From Litoditis marina (lineage: Eukaryota; Nematoda; Chromadorea; Rhabditida; Rhabditidae), in the NCBI GenBank assembly GCA_964036275.1, contig OZ038434.1, positions 23,363,879-23,427,878 of the forward strand: a stretch of DNA of 64,000 bases, written 5' to 3'. Positions 1 to 10,830 of the stretch are shown one piece after another. How positions within the stretch are numbered: the first letter of the stretch is position 1; every line of letters starts with the position of its first letter. The translations under genes and the position numbers were made by a program. A model generated the notes under the pieces. That model was not told the origin of the DNA. It saw nothing but the letters and a program-made list of their open reading frames with translations, and searched no databases.

Positions 1-561
1 CTATGTGTCAACCGTTTTTGCAATATTTCTTGTTATGTGACACTTTATTTCCTTATATTTGAAATTAGTAAGTAAATTTGAAACTTTGAATTCAGTTTTC
101 TTCAAAATGGTAATCGTTCATTGGGAAACTACTCAGATTTAGGGGGATACACGTTGTATGATGTGGTTATTAACACTCAAGTTCTGTAATCGAAGGAAGG
201 GAGGCGGGAATGGTGAAAATCTCGTTTTTTAGCTTCATTTTTTGAGTTTGTGGGTTATAAACGCCATTCTCAACTTTCTGCTTGCCCTTTTGTTAAGATA
301 TTAGCTTTGCTTTGAATACGTTTAGGTAATCAAATGTCAGCTGATCTCGACTAAAAATGTATTCGGAAGAGGTTACACAGCTGTTTTATACAGTTATCAG
401 CGTTTAAATTTTAAATTACTACTAATCGGTTAACTTATATATGAGTTACGACAGTTGCTGCTTGGTTCAAAATAACAGATAACCTTTTTAATATATCTTT
501 TGCTTGTTAGTTTTCTTCGAATGTTACAATGTGTAGTGTGATTTAAATGTTACATTTCTAG

Positions 562-2342
562 ATCATGTGACCAGTGTACGGAGGACTCGTCTACTTCGTG
601 TCAGGACTGTCAGGTCAGAACGACTGGTCAATGGATTGAATGGATTCATAGGAGGTAGGGTTTCATTCGATGTTGAAGATGTCTTTCGTTTTGCTAGCTG
701 GTTTCCGAGTTTCCGTACTCCTTAGGACAATATATTATATATGTAGTAGTTAGCAGTCATTTTTTTAATAATGTCTGGTGTGTGAAGATACATTTTGGAA
801 GTTTCTGTCTTCAGAATCTTACATACCCCTATCGATCCTAGCAAACTTCTTCTAATAGTCGGAAATTTTGAGATACGGGCTTTCTTGTTGTCACACCATA
901 TTATTCACGTATTCAATTCAAATCAGTATCAGATCTGTGACTGTATTCACTAAGCTCAAATAGCCGGTTAAGCTATTTGAGCAATTTTTAAATGCGGATT
1001 TGTTGGACGTTTGTCTATTTATTCGGACTACTTTTTAGCCGGAAAGATGAAAATCGGTCTACCTTTGATGAAAAATCCCTAATTTTCCTGTGTTTACATC
1101 TAAAAACGGATTACTTTTTGTAGCTTAGTCAGACCTTACTGGAACTGGAGTATGCCCAGAGTTTTAACTATATAAAGCAGTATAAGGGAAGGGTGTGCAA
1201 TTTTGGTTCTTGGTTCTCAAAGCGGAAGCATAGATAGCCGTATTTTAGTATATCGGTCTTTTTAGTATTCCTATTCCTTTTTAGTATGCCAGGAAATTGT
1301 GGGCTAATTCCTAAAGTAACCAAATATTTCGTTAATCTCATCAGTTAACTAACAACTCACCTGGTTAACCTTTTTTAACAATATGTTGAGTTATCAAGTC
1401 AGTTACAGAAGGATTAACCAGGTAACACGGTTGATGGTTGCCTGCTAGGGGTATGTAGCCCTTTCCAACAGTTGGTCGATGGGGGAAATCGACATGAAAC
1501 CCACCTATCTGCCTTTTCGTTCAATTCATTCTCAAGCTCCCTGTTCCCCTGTAGTTATTCCTAATATCTTTCAACCTATTGCCATAAGAATACCATAAAG
1601 GCCTTGGTGGTGTATTAGGAATACTTGTGACCGCCACCACCTAACTAGCTGATACACTACTGCTGCGGGTGGCGCGTGGCGGGGTCGTGGGGTTATAACT
1701 GTCCACACGGACCCAGAAGGTTGTCTCACTAATGGCTCCTTGTAGGCAGTTACAGTTTGTGAATTGTGATAGTGGCTGTGCAGACAGTAAGACTAGCAGG
1801 CTGAACACGGAGTGTAATTGGGAAGTTGCAAGTTACTCACTAAGCTCAATTAGGGATTAGGGGCGCTAGCGCTAGGATTTTTTTTTTGCATGGATGTGTT
1901 GCTACGGTTACCTGACCACGGTCCACAAAGCTCAGATATTTTCAAGAAATGTGAAGTAATTACAACATGCATTGTGTAAGGTGGTGGGAAAGGTTGGGCT
2001 TGGGTGCTCAAGTGTTTTGTGTGTGTGTGTGCAAGTGCCAGCGCAAGTAAATGGATTCTATGGAGGTAGGGTTTTCATCTTCAACTAATTGAGGCAGTTT
2101 TCCTACGCATTTCCATGAAAGTTGGAGTTTGGTTGGTAGGTACGGCATGTACTAGTATAGAAACAAGTCAAATTAGCAACTTCGAAATTCTAGAGTCTGA
2201 TACTAACTGAATGAGTTAATTAACTTCAGTTTCTTTTGAATTCTATGTATATTGCAGATGTATAATATTTCTTCTCGAGCCGAGGAGCGAAGATGCGGCG
2301 ATTCAATTGAAGATTCCAGAACATAGGAGAATGCGAGAATGA
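562..2342 (+). CDS. Possible last two exons of an unrecognised gene
   Basis: Tentative. Exon 562-654 follows a TTTCTAG acceptor and ends before GTAGGG. Read in the frame beginning at its second base it carries two CxxC pairs (CDQC, then eight residues on, CQDC), suggesting a small metal-binding or disulfide module. Exon 2258-2342 follows ATTGCAG. The split codon (AG plus A) keeps the frame open, giving a short tail with the segment EDAAIQLKIPEHRR and a TGA at 2340-2342. Phases match, which is the main support. No upstream exons were found, and the intron would be 1.6 kb. The product is unknown; chance agreement of a short ORF is a real alternative. Confidence 0.25.
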
Positions 2343-3309
2343 GAAATACAACGTATGTGGATCTAAATTACGGTATTATTAGAGTTTGATTTTGCATGGT
2401 AAGAAGCTCAGCTCGTCCTTTTATGTGACATTATCAAAAAAATCAGCAATACGATTATACCAAACATGGTTTTGACAGACTTAAGCACTATTATCTTTTC
2501 GACTTTTCGTACGTAACTGGACGAGTTGTAATGCTTCTTTTTCTTATCCTAATCTCTTAATCTGCCTTTCAATGAGTAGTGGGACCTTTAACTTTTGCTA
2601 TTCTATTTAGAATTTGTTTACCATGAAAATTCTTTCTGAATACCACTGCTTTACAATCTTTCTTTGCGTATTCTAGTGCGATCACATGTCAGTAAGATGC
2701 GATTATTATTCTTAGTTAAAGTGTCATATGAAATAGAGTATTGAGTTGCATTGGCATTACTCTGATTTTGGCCTGTTAACCCGTTTCATTAACTAATTCC
2801 TAGTGGAAAACCTAGTTTCCAAACTCCTAATTATAATCTCTCTTTCAAAATTCAGCTGATGTATAAACAACTCATACTTGTATTCTTGCATTATTGCATA
2901 CTAACAGTGATAATCACTGTTTTATGGATGAAGTTTTTCTGGGGTATGCCCAAAACATGCACTCTTTTCTCCACATTTGTATGCCTACGTGTATGTTGTG
3001 GTTCTCGCCCACCTATTCACCCGTCTAAACCAAACTCGTATAATGAGTTTTTTGCTATTGAAATATTTATGTTTGTATATTATGTACCTCATAACTTTTT
3101 ATTCGTGTGATTTGCAATATTATCATAAGTTATGCATTCGTTGTATTTGTTGAATTGTAATATAGGTTTTCATATTGATATATAATAAAATTTTGTGAAA
3201 ATGTCATAAAATTATCTCAAACAAAATGTCTTAGTGAGTTGAAATATGATTATGTGGAATTTGGACTAAAAAAGCTATCAAGGGTTCCCAGAACTAATTT
3301 GGACCCGTC

Positions 3310-3440
3310 AGGCATGCCATGGGCAATAGGCAGGCATGCCTGAGCGATTCGGGCAATTTTGGTCTGGGCATTGACTAGGCATTGCTCGCCATGGTCGGGC
3401 AGGCATGCCGTGGGCAAAATTCAGGCATGCCATGGGCGGC
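3310..3440. repeat. GGCATGCC palindromic repeat cluster
   Basis: Five copies of the self-complementary GGCATGCC lie in about 130 bp, several extended to GGCATGCCATGGGCA or its complement. The copies face both ways, so the block could fold back on itself. It may be a short foldback element or end of a DNA transposon; no flanking duplication was seen. Confidence 0.5.
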
Positions 3441-3605
3441 GACCTTTCCCTGCAGTGGGTTTGCGCCCTGCTGCGAAATTTATGCTCGTTGGTTCGATTT
3501 CGACAAGAGATAGAAATTTACAAATTTGACATTCACTAACTATACTGCTGAACGAGTAATCTCATTCTTACACGATTTCAATAACGTTCGATTCTTGAAA
3601 CTCAC

Positions 3606-3708
3606 GCTGTTCCCGAATAGATAACTCGAAACAATAGTGTTTCCTTCTCTCCAAGAACGAACGAAGAGTCTTGAAAAACGCACGTTATCTTCGTTAGTTC
3701 AAAACCCC

Positions 3709-3739
<31 letters not shown>

Positions 3740-3864
3740 ACATAAGTCTATTATCCATAGTTCAAAACCTGGTGGAAACCCACCAAAAGTGTGTGTTGAA
3801 ATCGCGCAGAGAGCCCCGCGATTACTGCAAAAAACACCACACACGTCCACAAAACTGGTTTCAT
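3606..3864 (-). pseudogene. GL1: fragment of a secreted galectin-like gene (type I)
   Basis: Only the first two exons are present. Exon 1 (3784-3864) gives a 27-aa signal peptide beginning MKPVLW and ending HTLL before GTGGGT. Exon 2 (3606-3669) encodes the strand with SFVLGEKETLLFRVIYSG. In paralogues the acceptor reads TTTTTCAG followed by GACTC. Here it reads TTTTTCAAG followed by ACTC, so the AG has moved one base, exon 2 becomes 64 nt and the frame is lost. Exons 3-5 should lie below 3600 on this strand and were not found. A CT microsatellite (3713-3734) lies in the intron, as in GL2. I read it as a dead partial duplicate. Confidence 0.6.
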
Positions 3865-4867
3865 TTGAGAAGATTTCGTGGTTCTGAAATTGAACATGTT
3901 ATCTGTAACACCTTTGTAAAACCGCACGTGGATTCAAAAGTTGAAGCTCACATTGAAAATCAGTCATCGGAAGGCTCGAATATGTACTGTAAGATTCTCA
4001 GTAGGAATGAAGTGGGCTATATCGTGTTAAGGTATTCCATTTAGCACCCTACAACACTGCAACAATCGGTGGAGTGAGAGGCGGAAAACCCAACACAATT
4101 TCATCCTTTCTCTGAATCAACGTAATCAGTACATAATAGTCAAATATCAGATCGATGAGTTATCATTAACAGTGACAAGGTATCTTTCATACCCATTGAG
4201 ATGAGCGAAACTCTCAGTTAGTCATAGCTAGGCAACTATATCGGCAAGGTTAAAAATCTCGTCACTCGATTCTGATTCCATTCTACGAAAAAATGTTCGG
4301 AAAGATTGCTGAAGGGGGGACTTTCAATGAAAAGTGATGAGGTATATTTTGTACCGCAGCCAAAACCGCGCGAATAAGAATCAGAAAATGGAGTTTCGAC
4401 GATGTCTACAGCCCCGCTCTGAGGGTTCCCCCAGACCCCCGTACCTAGATAGAATGACAAATTACGACCGAAGTTTCTGTTATCAGGGTAATCAAAAACA
4501 AATCAAAGTTGATTCAGAACAAAGTTATAACATAGAAAAATATATGAACTAAGCTATGAACCAAATAAAGGTGTATTTCTTCCCAGCCAATTTTCGTTAC
4601 TAGGGCATTTGTCCTCTCACATTCAAATTCAAATGTGTTTCTTCACACAGTTGAGAGTGAGACAAATTTCAAGTCGCTCAGAAAAAAAACTTGTCAGGCG
4701 AACAGTAGTCATTTCCCCAACAAAGACAACTACTGTCCTAAAAAGTTTTAGAAATATTACTACAAAAGCGAGAGAGCACGGAGTTTAATGAAGCCATAGC
4801 CCTGAGTTTGTCTACGAGTTTGCGGACGTGACGAAGATTTTCATCTTCGAAGTCATGGAAGTTTTTT

Positions 4868-4916
4868 TTCTTTCTCTTTCTTTCTCTCTCTCTCTCTCTT
4901 TCTTTCTCTCTTTCAT
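4868..4916. repeat. (CT)n/(TTTC)n tract downstream of GL2
   Basis: Imperfect CT/TTTC microsatellite about 240 bp beyond the GL2 stop codon. On the GL2 mRNA it would read as GA-rich. A comparable tract flanks the stop codon of nearly every member of this family. Confidence 0.8.
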
Positions 4917-5157
4917 AAGATTCAAATAGGAAGGTTCATTCTCGCGTGTAAAAAATGAAATATTTTTTGACACCAAAAAAATCAAATGAAGCCCGAACAA
5001 GAGCCAGAACGTGAAAAGATGAAAGGAAACGAATGAAACTGAAGCTCAATCAAAATAGTGTAACCCTTCCCATATCTAGTCATTCAGTACAAAAATATCA
5101 TATGCTTCTATGATATGAAAGAGTAAAAGAGAGAAGTAGAATAGAAGAGAGATATAT

Positions 5158-7235
5158 TCATCCTTTGTAGTTGTGTGGGCACTTTGCCAGTTGAACAATT
5201 TCCAGATTTCTAAGTTTTCCTTCGATTTCGTTTTCGTAAATGACGAGTTTCATCACGTCCTCAGTTCTCCAGGCAAACTTGTCGTAGGACAATTCCACGC
5301 CGTTGAAGGAAATCTGTAATTTTAAATCCGTTTCTAAATCTAACTGGCTTTCCGATTAGCAAACCTGTTTTGTTAACGTTTTTCCATGTTACCTACTATA
5401 GGTAACTGGTAAGTAACATAAAATTAAAAACCGGTTACCTCCAATGTAGAGTTGTTCACAATAGTTTGAAAGGTTACCCACATTAGTTTCAGGTTACCTA
5501 CCGGTACCCTGTGAGGTATTCTAACCTACAAAATGCTTGCTAAAAACCGGTGAGGTTACCAAAAAACCTGGTTTTGGCCTCAATTTTCCTCATTTCTGAC
5601 CCACTTTCGAGTTCTGGTTCTCGTTCCAGATTTCCAAATCTGTGACTTGTGCGCGCGGAAAAACATGCGAACTTTCTAGTCCAATTGTCCAGCTACCGTT
5701 TATCTTGTGGCCCAGAGAAGTCTGAAAAGGGTTTCGAGAATTTCGAATTTTTTTTAAGATAGAAAGATAGAAAGATAAAAAAAAGAATTTCGAAAAGGGT
5801 TTCGAGAGAAGCACGATTATGTGGTCCAATCGCAACACTTCAGTCCTTTAAACTGCAATACATTTTTCCATTGCAGTTTAAAGGACCGTTCACACGAGAT
5901 TGGTCCACATAATCGTAGTTCTTTAAGGATAGCGGTTTTCTCCAATTTTGACTTTTGAGTTAACATGCTGAACCGATGGTAAATGGTAAATATTAATTTG
6001 CATCTTCATTCCTGGTCTGTTGTAGCACATTAATAGATTTTTAAGATTTTCAAACTTTTCGTGAGTTTCAGAGTATATTAAAACGCTATCTTTGATTTGG
6101 AACTTTTCCGCTTCTGTGAAAAATATAAAAAGCATCCTCTTTATTTTATGAAGCGCGACATCTAGTCGGGACACTTACCTTCCCAGATTCATAATGGTTC
6201 ATCAATGTTCAGAGGAAAACAAGTTAAGAGTTTAGATATTTAAGAATTTTTTCGTATGGAAAAATAATGCATTCGATGTACAACTGAACTAAAGATTTTT
6301 GTTGCACGCATTTCGATATAGGATTCAATGATTGGGGGGGGGGGCACAGTTAACCTTTGAGTCTAGCAATTTTTGAAATTGAAAAATTATGTGAACAACG
6401 TTGTTTAGAAATACCCGAGACTGTCAGTGAACTAGCTAAATAAGAATGGAGTAATTAGTGAAAACAAAAAAAAAGACATTTAAAATGAGCATATACTAGA
6501 AGTAAATGGAATAGTCACGTAAAAATAAAGTTAGCATTCTGATGAGGAACCGTGCACTAGCTTATTGCACGTTTCTGAGTTCTGCTGTGTTTAACATATT
6601 TTAGTGACTGTACAATTGACAATTGACCTACCTGGTTTGGTTCGAATTTCAGATCGAAAGCGTCATTTTTTCCAGTTTCGAGACGAACTGCGGCGTTACT
6701 GAATCAGTTCACACTTGAGAGAAAACAGTTGAACAAAATTTTATCTAACCGATTTTCGGTAACCTATCTGGTTTCCGGTAACCTTTGCCAGGTCCACCGG
6801 TCACCTATTGACCTGAATAAACTTTAGTTTTTGCCGTATGTTGCAACTGTAACCAAATATCATGTGAGTGCCCGGTTCCGTGTCAGGTGATCCAACCTAA
6901 AGGTTGTCAAAAAAGATAACAGTACCAAAAAGTCGGAAGGTAAAGATTTTTCAAACACACGAGTTTAGTGATACGATCAAGGAAAACTCTTCATCATGAC
7001 CATCGGAAAATTGTTTCTTTTGGCCACTAAAACTTTTCATACTTTTTGAACCACATTTTCATGGAATGATCTTATTAGAGCTTTCAATTAATCATAGTTC
7101 AGAGTTCGCTTTTGAATCTTGGTACTCACGCTTGGCCAGACCAGACAACTCGAAGTAGTAGAATTTCATTCTCTCCAAGAGAAAACGAAGAGTCCTAAAA
7201 AACGTTCGTTCTGTCTGTGTCCTCTGCCTATCGTA

Positions 7236-7280
<45 letters not shown>

Positions 7281-7899
7281 GTCTTTCTCGTCTATTCTCT
7301 CTGGGCAAATACTCTTCTTTTATCTTTCACTGTTCTTTGCGTTCCCGTACGTAACTTGCTGCGGTTCAAATCACGTACAATTTGCTTTTTTAGAGAGAAG
7401 AGAAAAATAAATTAGAAAAGTTGTAATTTTGGTTAATGTTTTCCAACTCATTTCGAAAGAATGCTAATAGCAAAGTGAAAACAAATGAGAAACGGTATCT
7501 GCAGTAACATAAAGACAGCTGTTTGATTGATTGAGCGACGCGATGCGTGGAGAGAGTGTGTAGATCAATGATACGCAGACTGGCTGGCCAATCGTCAAAC
7601 CCCAGCCAAACAAACTCAAACAATTTTCCAGCAAATTGGCCAGCCACTGTTGTAGCGCAACCGAAGAGATAGTGTGCGGGACTGAGAGACGCAGATGTTT
7701 GCGACCTCATTGACCTGCATGCTCTCCCGCTTTTGTAGCTGGCCAATCGCAGAAAATTGGCGCTAATCGTTCTGAGAAGTCGATGTAACGGTGTGCCTAA
7801 CGGTTCGAGAACTCCCATACTGAAACCTACCAGAAGCGTGTTCACTGCCGCAGCGAAATCCGCAAAGAACAGCAGAAAGATCCACAGAACTGGTATCAT
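5158..7899 (-). CDS. GL2: secreted galectin-like protein (type I), complete
   Basis: Five exons, minus strand: 7831-7899, 7130-7194, 6632-6698, 5605-5721 and 5158-5313, giving about 157 aa. Exon 1 is a signal peptide (MIPVLW, hydrophobic core, small residues), so the product should enter the secretory pathway. The rest follows the galectin fold: SFSLGENEILLLRVVWSG, then FDLKFEP where galectins have LHFNPR, then SWTIG around the usual binding Trp, HVFP, EIWNEN, and FNGVELSYDKFAW matching the VNG strand, ending LEIVQLAKCP. All donors are GT and acceptors AG, with phases as in paralogues. The H-x-N-x-R sugar motif is absent, so the ligand may not be a beta-galactoside. Intron 1 holds a ~270-bp repeat and intron 3 a hairpin MITE. 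Frame and sites look intact; expression is unknown. Confidence 0.75.
5808..5924. mobile_element. Hairpin MITE, family M1 (copy 1)
   Basis: About 117 bp, nearly self-complementary. Outer arms contain ATTATGTGGTCCAATC and its complement; inner arms contain CCTTTAAACTGCAAT and its complement around a short AT loop. The same sequence recurs at 11855, 26432, 34072, 39724, 52404 and 62293. It lies in intron 3 of GL2. Confidence 0.85.
6490..6628. mobile_element. CACGTGAC-type MITE, family M3
   Basis: Ends resemble each other in inverted orientation (ATAGTCACGTAAA and TTTAGTGACTGTACAATTG). The middle carries the diagnostic GCACGTTTCTGAGTTCTGCT and GTGTTTAACAT. Other copies are near 13845, 18518, 28956, 50692, 54345 and 59500. 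It ends just outside exon 3 of GL2, inside intron 3. Confidence 0.7.
7510..7780. mobile_element. ~350-bp GATACGCAGA repeat, family M4 (copy)
   Basis: Carries GAGAGTGTGTAGATCAA followed by GATACGCAGA, then GGCCAGCCACT and AATTGGCGC, in the same order as the better delimited copy at 34933-35283. It lies in intron 1 of GL2. Confidence 0.7.
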
Positions 7900-7904
7900 T
7901 CGAG

Positions 7905-8120
7905 AAAGATCTGTGGCTCTAGGCTCTAGAATGGAATAGATTCATTTGCAAATCAACACGTGACTTTTCACTTTATGTCGGATGTGGCACTCCGATTGGA
8001 GATAGAAAAGGAGGAAAATTTAGATGATGTGAAAGGTGTTGTGACCCTGTTTCGCGCTCATAATGATTGATGCCGTACATGTTGAATCGCGATGTAAGAA
8101 AATCCTGAGCGGAGTATATA
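7905..8120. promoter_or_regulatory. Presumed upstream region of GL2
   Basis: The 5' flank of GL2. A block from about 7921 to 8040 (including CAACACGTGACTTT and GGCACTCCGATTGGAGA) recurs at about 15765-15880, inside intron 2 of GL4. That shared block could be old promoter sequence of type I genes or a repeat. No TATA box or initiator could be assigned. Confidence 0.3.
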
Positions 8121-9508
8121 AGACCTGGCAAACTAAAAGATTTCGGAAAAGGCCATTTATTCTCCGCTTTTGGTTTTTTTTGTCGAAGATTGAACCGGAG
8201 GGTGGTATCGCTCAGAGAAAAGGTGAAAATTGAACGAAAGCCTCAAAAATTTCGAGGTTTTCGAACTTTCAACTGAAAACCTTGATTGCGTCCCAAATGT
8301 ATCAAAAAACAGCAAAAAGTGCGGAGGTTGAACTCACGAAGTCAGAACTGTTGCCCCGGCAAAATAGCCGACGAACATCTAAGAACACAGGTGTTTATCG
8401 AAAAATGTTGCAGGGCAAAAATTTCCCACTCGATGAAATTGCCTTGGCAGAAAATGAAACTACAATAACGAGAAAAACTCCAAAAACTAATTTTGCATCT
8501 CTAGAGCTCACTTAAACCCTTTTTATATTGCTACCTTCCTAAAATAGACTGTTGCTCATGTCTTCTAACCACGCTGATATTCTTTTTTTTTGTTTGTCTA
8601 TCGTCTTTGAATGGTTTCTTTTACATAAATACTTCATTCCGTAGTGTATTCCCATTAAAACACCTATTATCTATGAAACTAATTGTATTTGTGTCCACTC
8701 GTATTGAAAGGACTGGCAACATTAGCTTTCACCCGGTCCAACGCGTGAATCTCACGGTCGGATATGGGGGAAGCTCGGCTGTCTGATACCATGCCATGGG
8801 CGAGTGGGCGGAGCCAATAGGCACATGCCACAATGAGAGAGTGTGCGAATGCGAGAGAGCGCCGACGCGAGACAGGTTCAATGCGCCATCGATTGATTTG
8901 ACTCATTGGTTCATGACGCATACATGGCACACGGTTCAGCTTACAAGATCTATTCAAATCATGAAATAAGAATTAAAACTTAAATAGCACCTTTTTAAAA
9001 GAAAACCTAAACTTAATACTGAATGAAAGATTAAAATTAACAACTATTCAAATCAACATTTTCACAATGTAGACTTCAGATCGAAATAGAGTAAGTAGAC
9101 CTGAGTAACTGCGAGATGCGTAGATGAAACAATTATGTAAACGTTGAAAATATATAAACTCAATATACGATTATTATCGTTCTCATATACCGGACAGTTC
9201 AGTCCGGTCGCGCCAAACTCGAACTTTTTGCCGTGGCAATTTCTCGGCCAGTCGATCTTCTTGCAATGGAAATTTTCCTGATTTCAAGTCTAGCCCGGGA
9301 ATTTTCCCCTAGTGATTTCAAGGATTTTGGAATGAATCATTGCTCTAGCGACTGTACAAGAAATAACAACCAACTAATTCATTCGAAAGTTACGTCAATT
9401 TTAGCTCAAATAAAAAAGTTTGCTGACTTCACCCTGGAAACTCGACAAAAATACCAAAAGCGGAGAATAAATGGCCTTTTCCGAAATCTTTTAGTTTGCC
9501 GGGTCCTA
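8121..9508. mobile_element. 1.4-kb element with ~60-bp terminal inverted repeats
   Basis: The left end (8121-8180) and right end (9448-9508) are inverted copies of about 60 bp, both containing GGCAAACTAAAAGATTTCGG and GGCCATTTATTCTCCGC. TATA-like bases flank both ends. Between them I found no transposase-like ORF; a 77-codon frame at 8282-8515 resembles nothing known to me. Likely a non-autonomous DNA transposon. Confidence 0.6.
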
Positions 9509-9519
9509 TATTCTTAACG

Positions 9520-9900
9520 ATGGCTGAACAGCAACCTTCGATTCGCACCGCAAACCAGTCACTGGAGAATCCAACCGCCGGCTGGAACCGGATATCGAAC
9601 TGGTTGGTACTCCAGTGGATGGTTCCAACTGAACCGCGAACCGCATATCATAGCAATTCCTTCATTATGTTGGGGTTATAGGTGAACCGCTACATTGGCA
9701 AATCACGCCGCAAAAACATCCCTGCAGCTGAGCATGACTTGGTTCTCGTTCAGTCAGAGTAATTTCGTTTGCGGTTCGGTGCAAGCCAATCACTGGATAA
9801 CCGGGCGGTTCGAATTTCCAGTGACTGGCTCGCGGTTCGGTTTGTCGAGAACCTGGTTCTTCAGTGAAATCGGTTGGAGAAAGTATTTTCCTCCCAACGT
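9520..9900. repeat. AACCG-rich inverted repeat
   Basis: Many GAACCG/CGGTTC words. Two blocks near 9540-9600 and 9785-9850 are inverted copies (CCAGTCACTGGA followed by the complement of CCGGGCGGTT). A related AACCG-rich piece lies at 29210-29340. Probably a hAT-like non-autonomous element; no flanking duplication was identified. Confidence 0.45.
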
Positions 9901-10059
9901 GCAGGCGATAAATTAGGAGGCAAAATGAAATATCTGAACCACGTTACTAGGACAGTCGACAAATAAATGTGTTTTGTCACCCAGTAACCAGTGAAAATGG
10001 TGACTCAGAAAAAGCAGATCCTGTGATATATTAACTGACAGCAACGACTGAGCCCTACT

Positions 10060-10240
10060 CCGAACAATTCGCGGCAATTTTATGCGATTTGCGAGGTCAA
10101 AAAGTGAAAAAGCACGGAGATCAATGAGGCTGCAGACATTTGGTCTCTCTGATCTGCACACTCTCTCGTACAGGCCGCTACAAAAGTGGCTGGCCAATTG
10201 GCTGGGAATTGCCTGAGTGAAAAGCGAGCGATCGTTTATC
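10060..10240. mobile_element. Family M4 fragment
   Basis: Contains AGAGCGAGAGAG-like and CTGCACACTCTCTCG words plus GGCCAATTGGCTGGGAATTG, which occur in the same order in the full M4 copy at 34933-35283. It is truncated. Confidence 0.5.
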
Positions 10241-10382
10241 ACGTGCCTGCAGAAAAGTCCAATAAACGGATATCAAGAGAGAATGTGGCAAAGGCAAAGC
10301 TGGACTTTCGTGTACTGTATTCAGATGTTTCATCATCGGTACTGAGTAATATCTGTGATACGTTGTGTAATTTTCAACCAAG

Positions 10383-10500
10383 TGAGATTAGCCTTTCTCT
10401 CTTAATCTCCGTTTATTGGACCTGTTTTATATTTTTCGTTTATGTGATCTCTAAAACTAATCTTTACTTTCTTGAAACTCGTTTTTTATACTAATCTTTT
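10383..10500. repeat. Half of a foldback element (family M5)
   Basis: Matches one arm of the inverted repeat at 36718-37045: TCTCCGTTTATTGGACCTG, then TTTTTCGTTTATGTGATCTC and CTCGTTTTTTATACTAATC. The second arm is missing here. Confidence 0.6.
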
Positions 10501-10830
10501 TTATATTCTTCGCTCGTCACATAAATGATTTACTTTTCGGTTTTTCACAGTAACGACATTTACGTTGTAGTTTGATCCTTGCTCACAGCAGAGATCAAAC
10601 TACAAACACGGCGAGATATAGTTCGTTTCATCCCCACCGAGACACAAGATATTCGGATGACAACTTTTTAGAGCAATCATAAATAATCTGTTTTGGTGTC
10701 TAATACTTTTTGAAAACACTTCAAATCACACAGTTTAATTTTTGTCAGAAATCGTACCGAAATTATATATCAAAATCGGATAAGTACCGAAACTTTCAAC
10801 TCGATTAGCAAGTATCCGATACTTCTTCAG

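Larger units (their letters stand above)
1..3605. other. Mostly gene-free left flank
   Basis: No long ORF is convincing here. It holds a possible two-exon gene end (562-2342, listed separately), a GGCATGCC-rich repeat (3310-3440) and, at about 3465-3535, a fragment of the tRNA-derived SINE seen elsewhere (GGTTCGATTTC box followed by the AGAGATAGAAATTTA tail). Apart from these I see nothing supported between 660 and 2250 or between 2345 and 3300. The 83-codon open frame at 2859-3110 is AT-rich and shows no recognisable domain or splice context. Confidence 0.5.

Noticed and set aside
7390..7899. Single 169-aa protein
   Set aside because: Only the first 23 codons are GL2 exon 1; the rest is intron read-through containing an M4 repeat.
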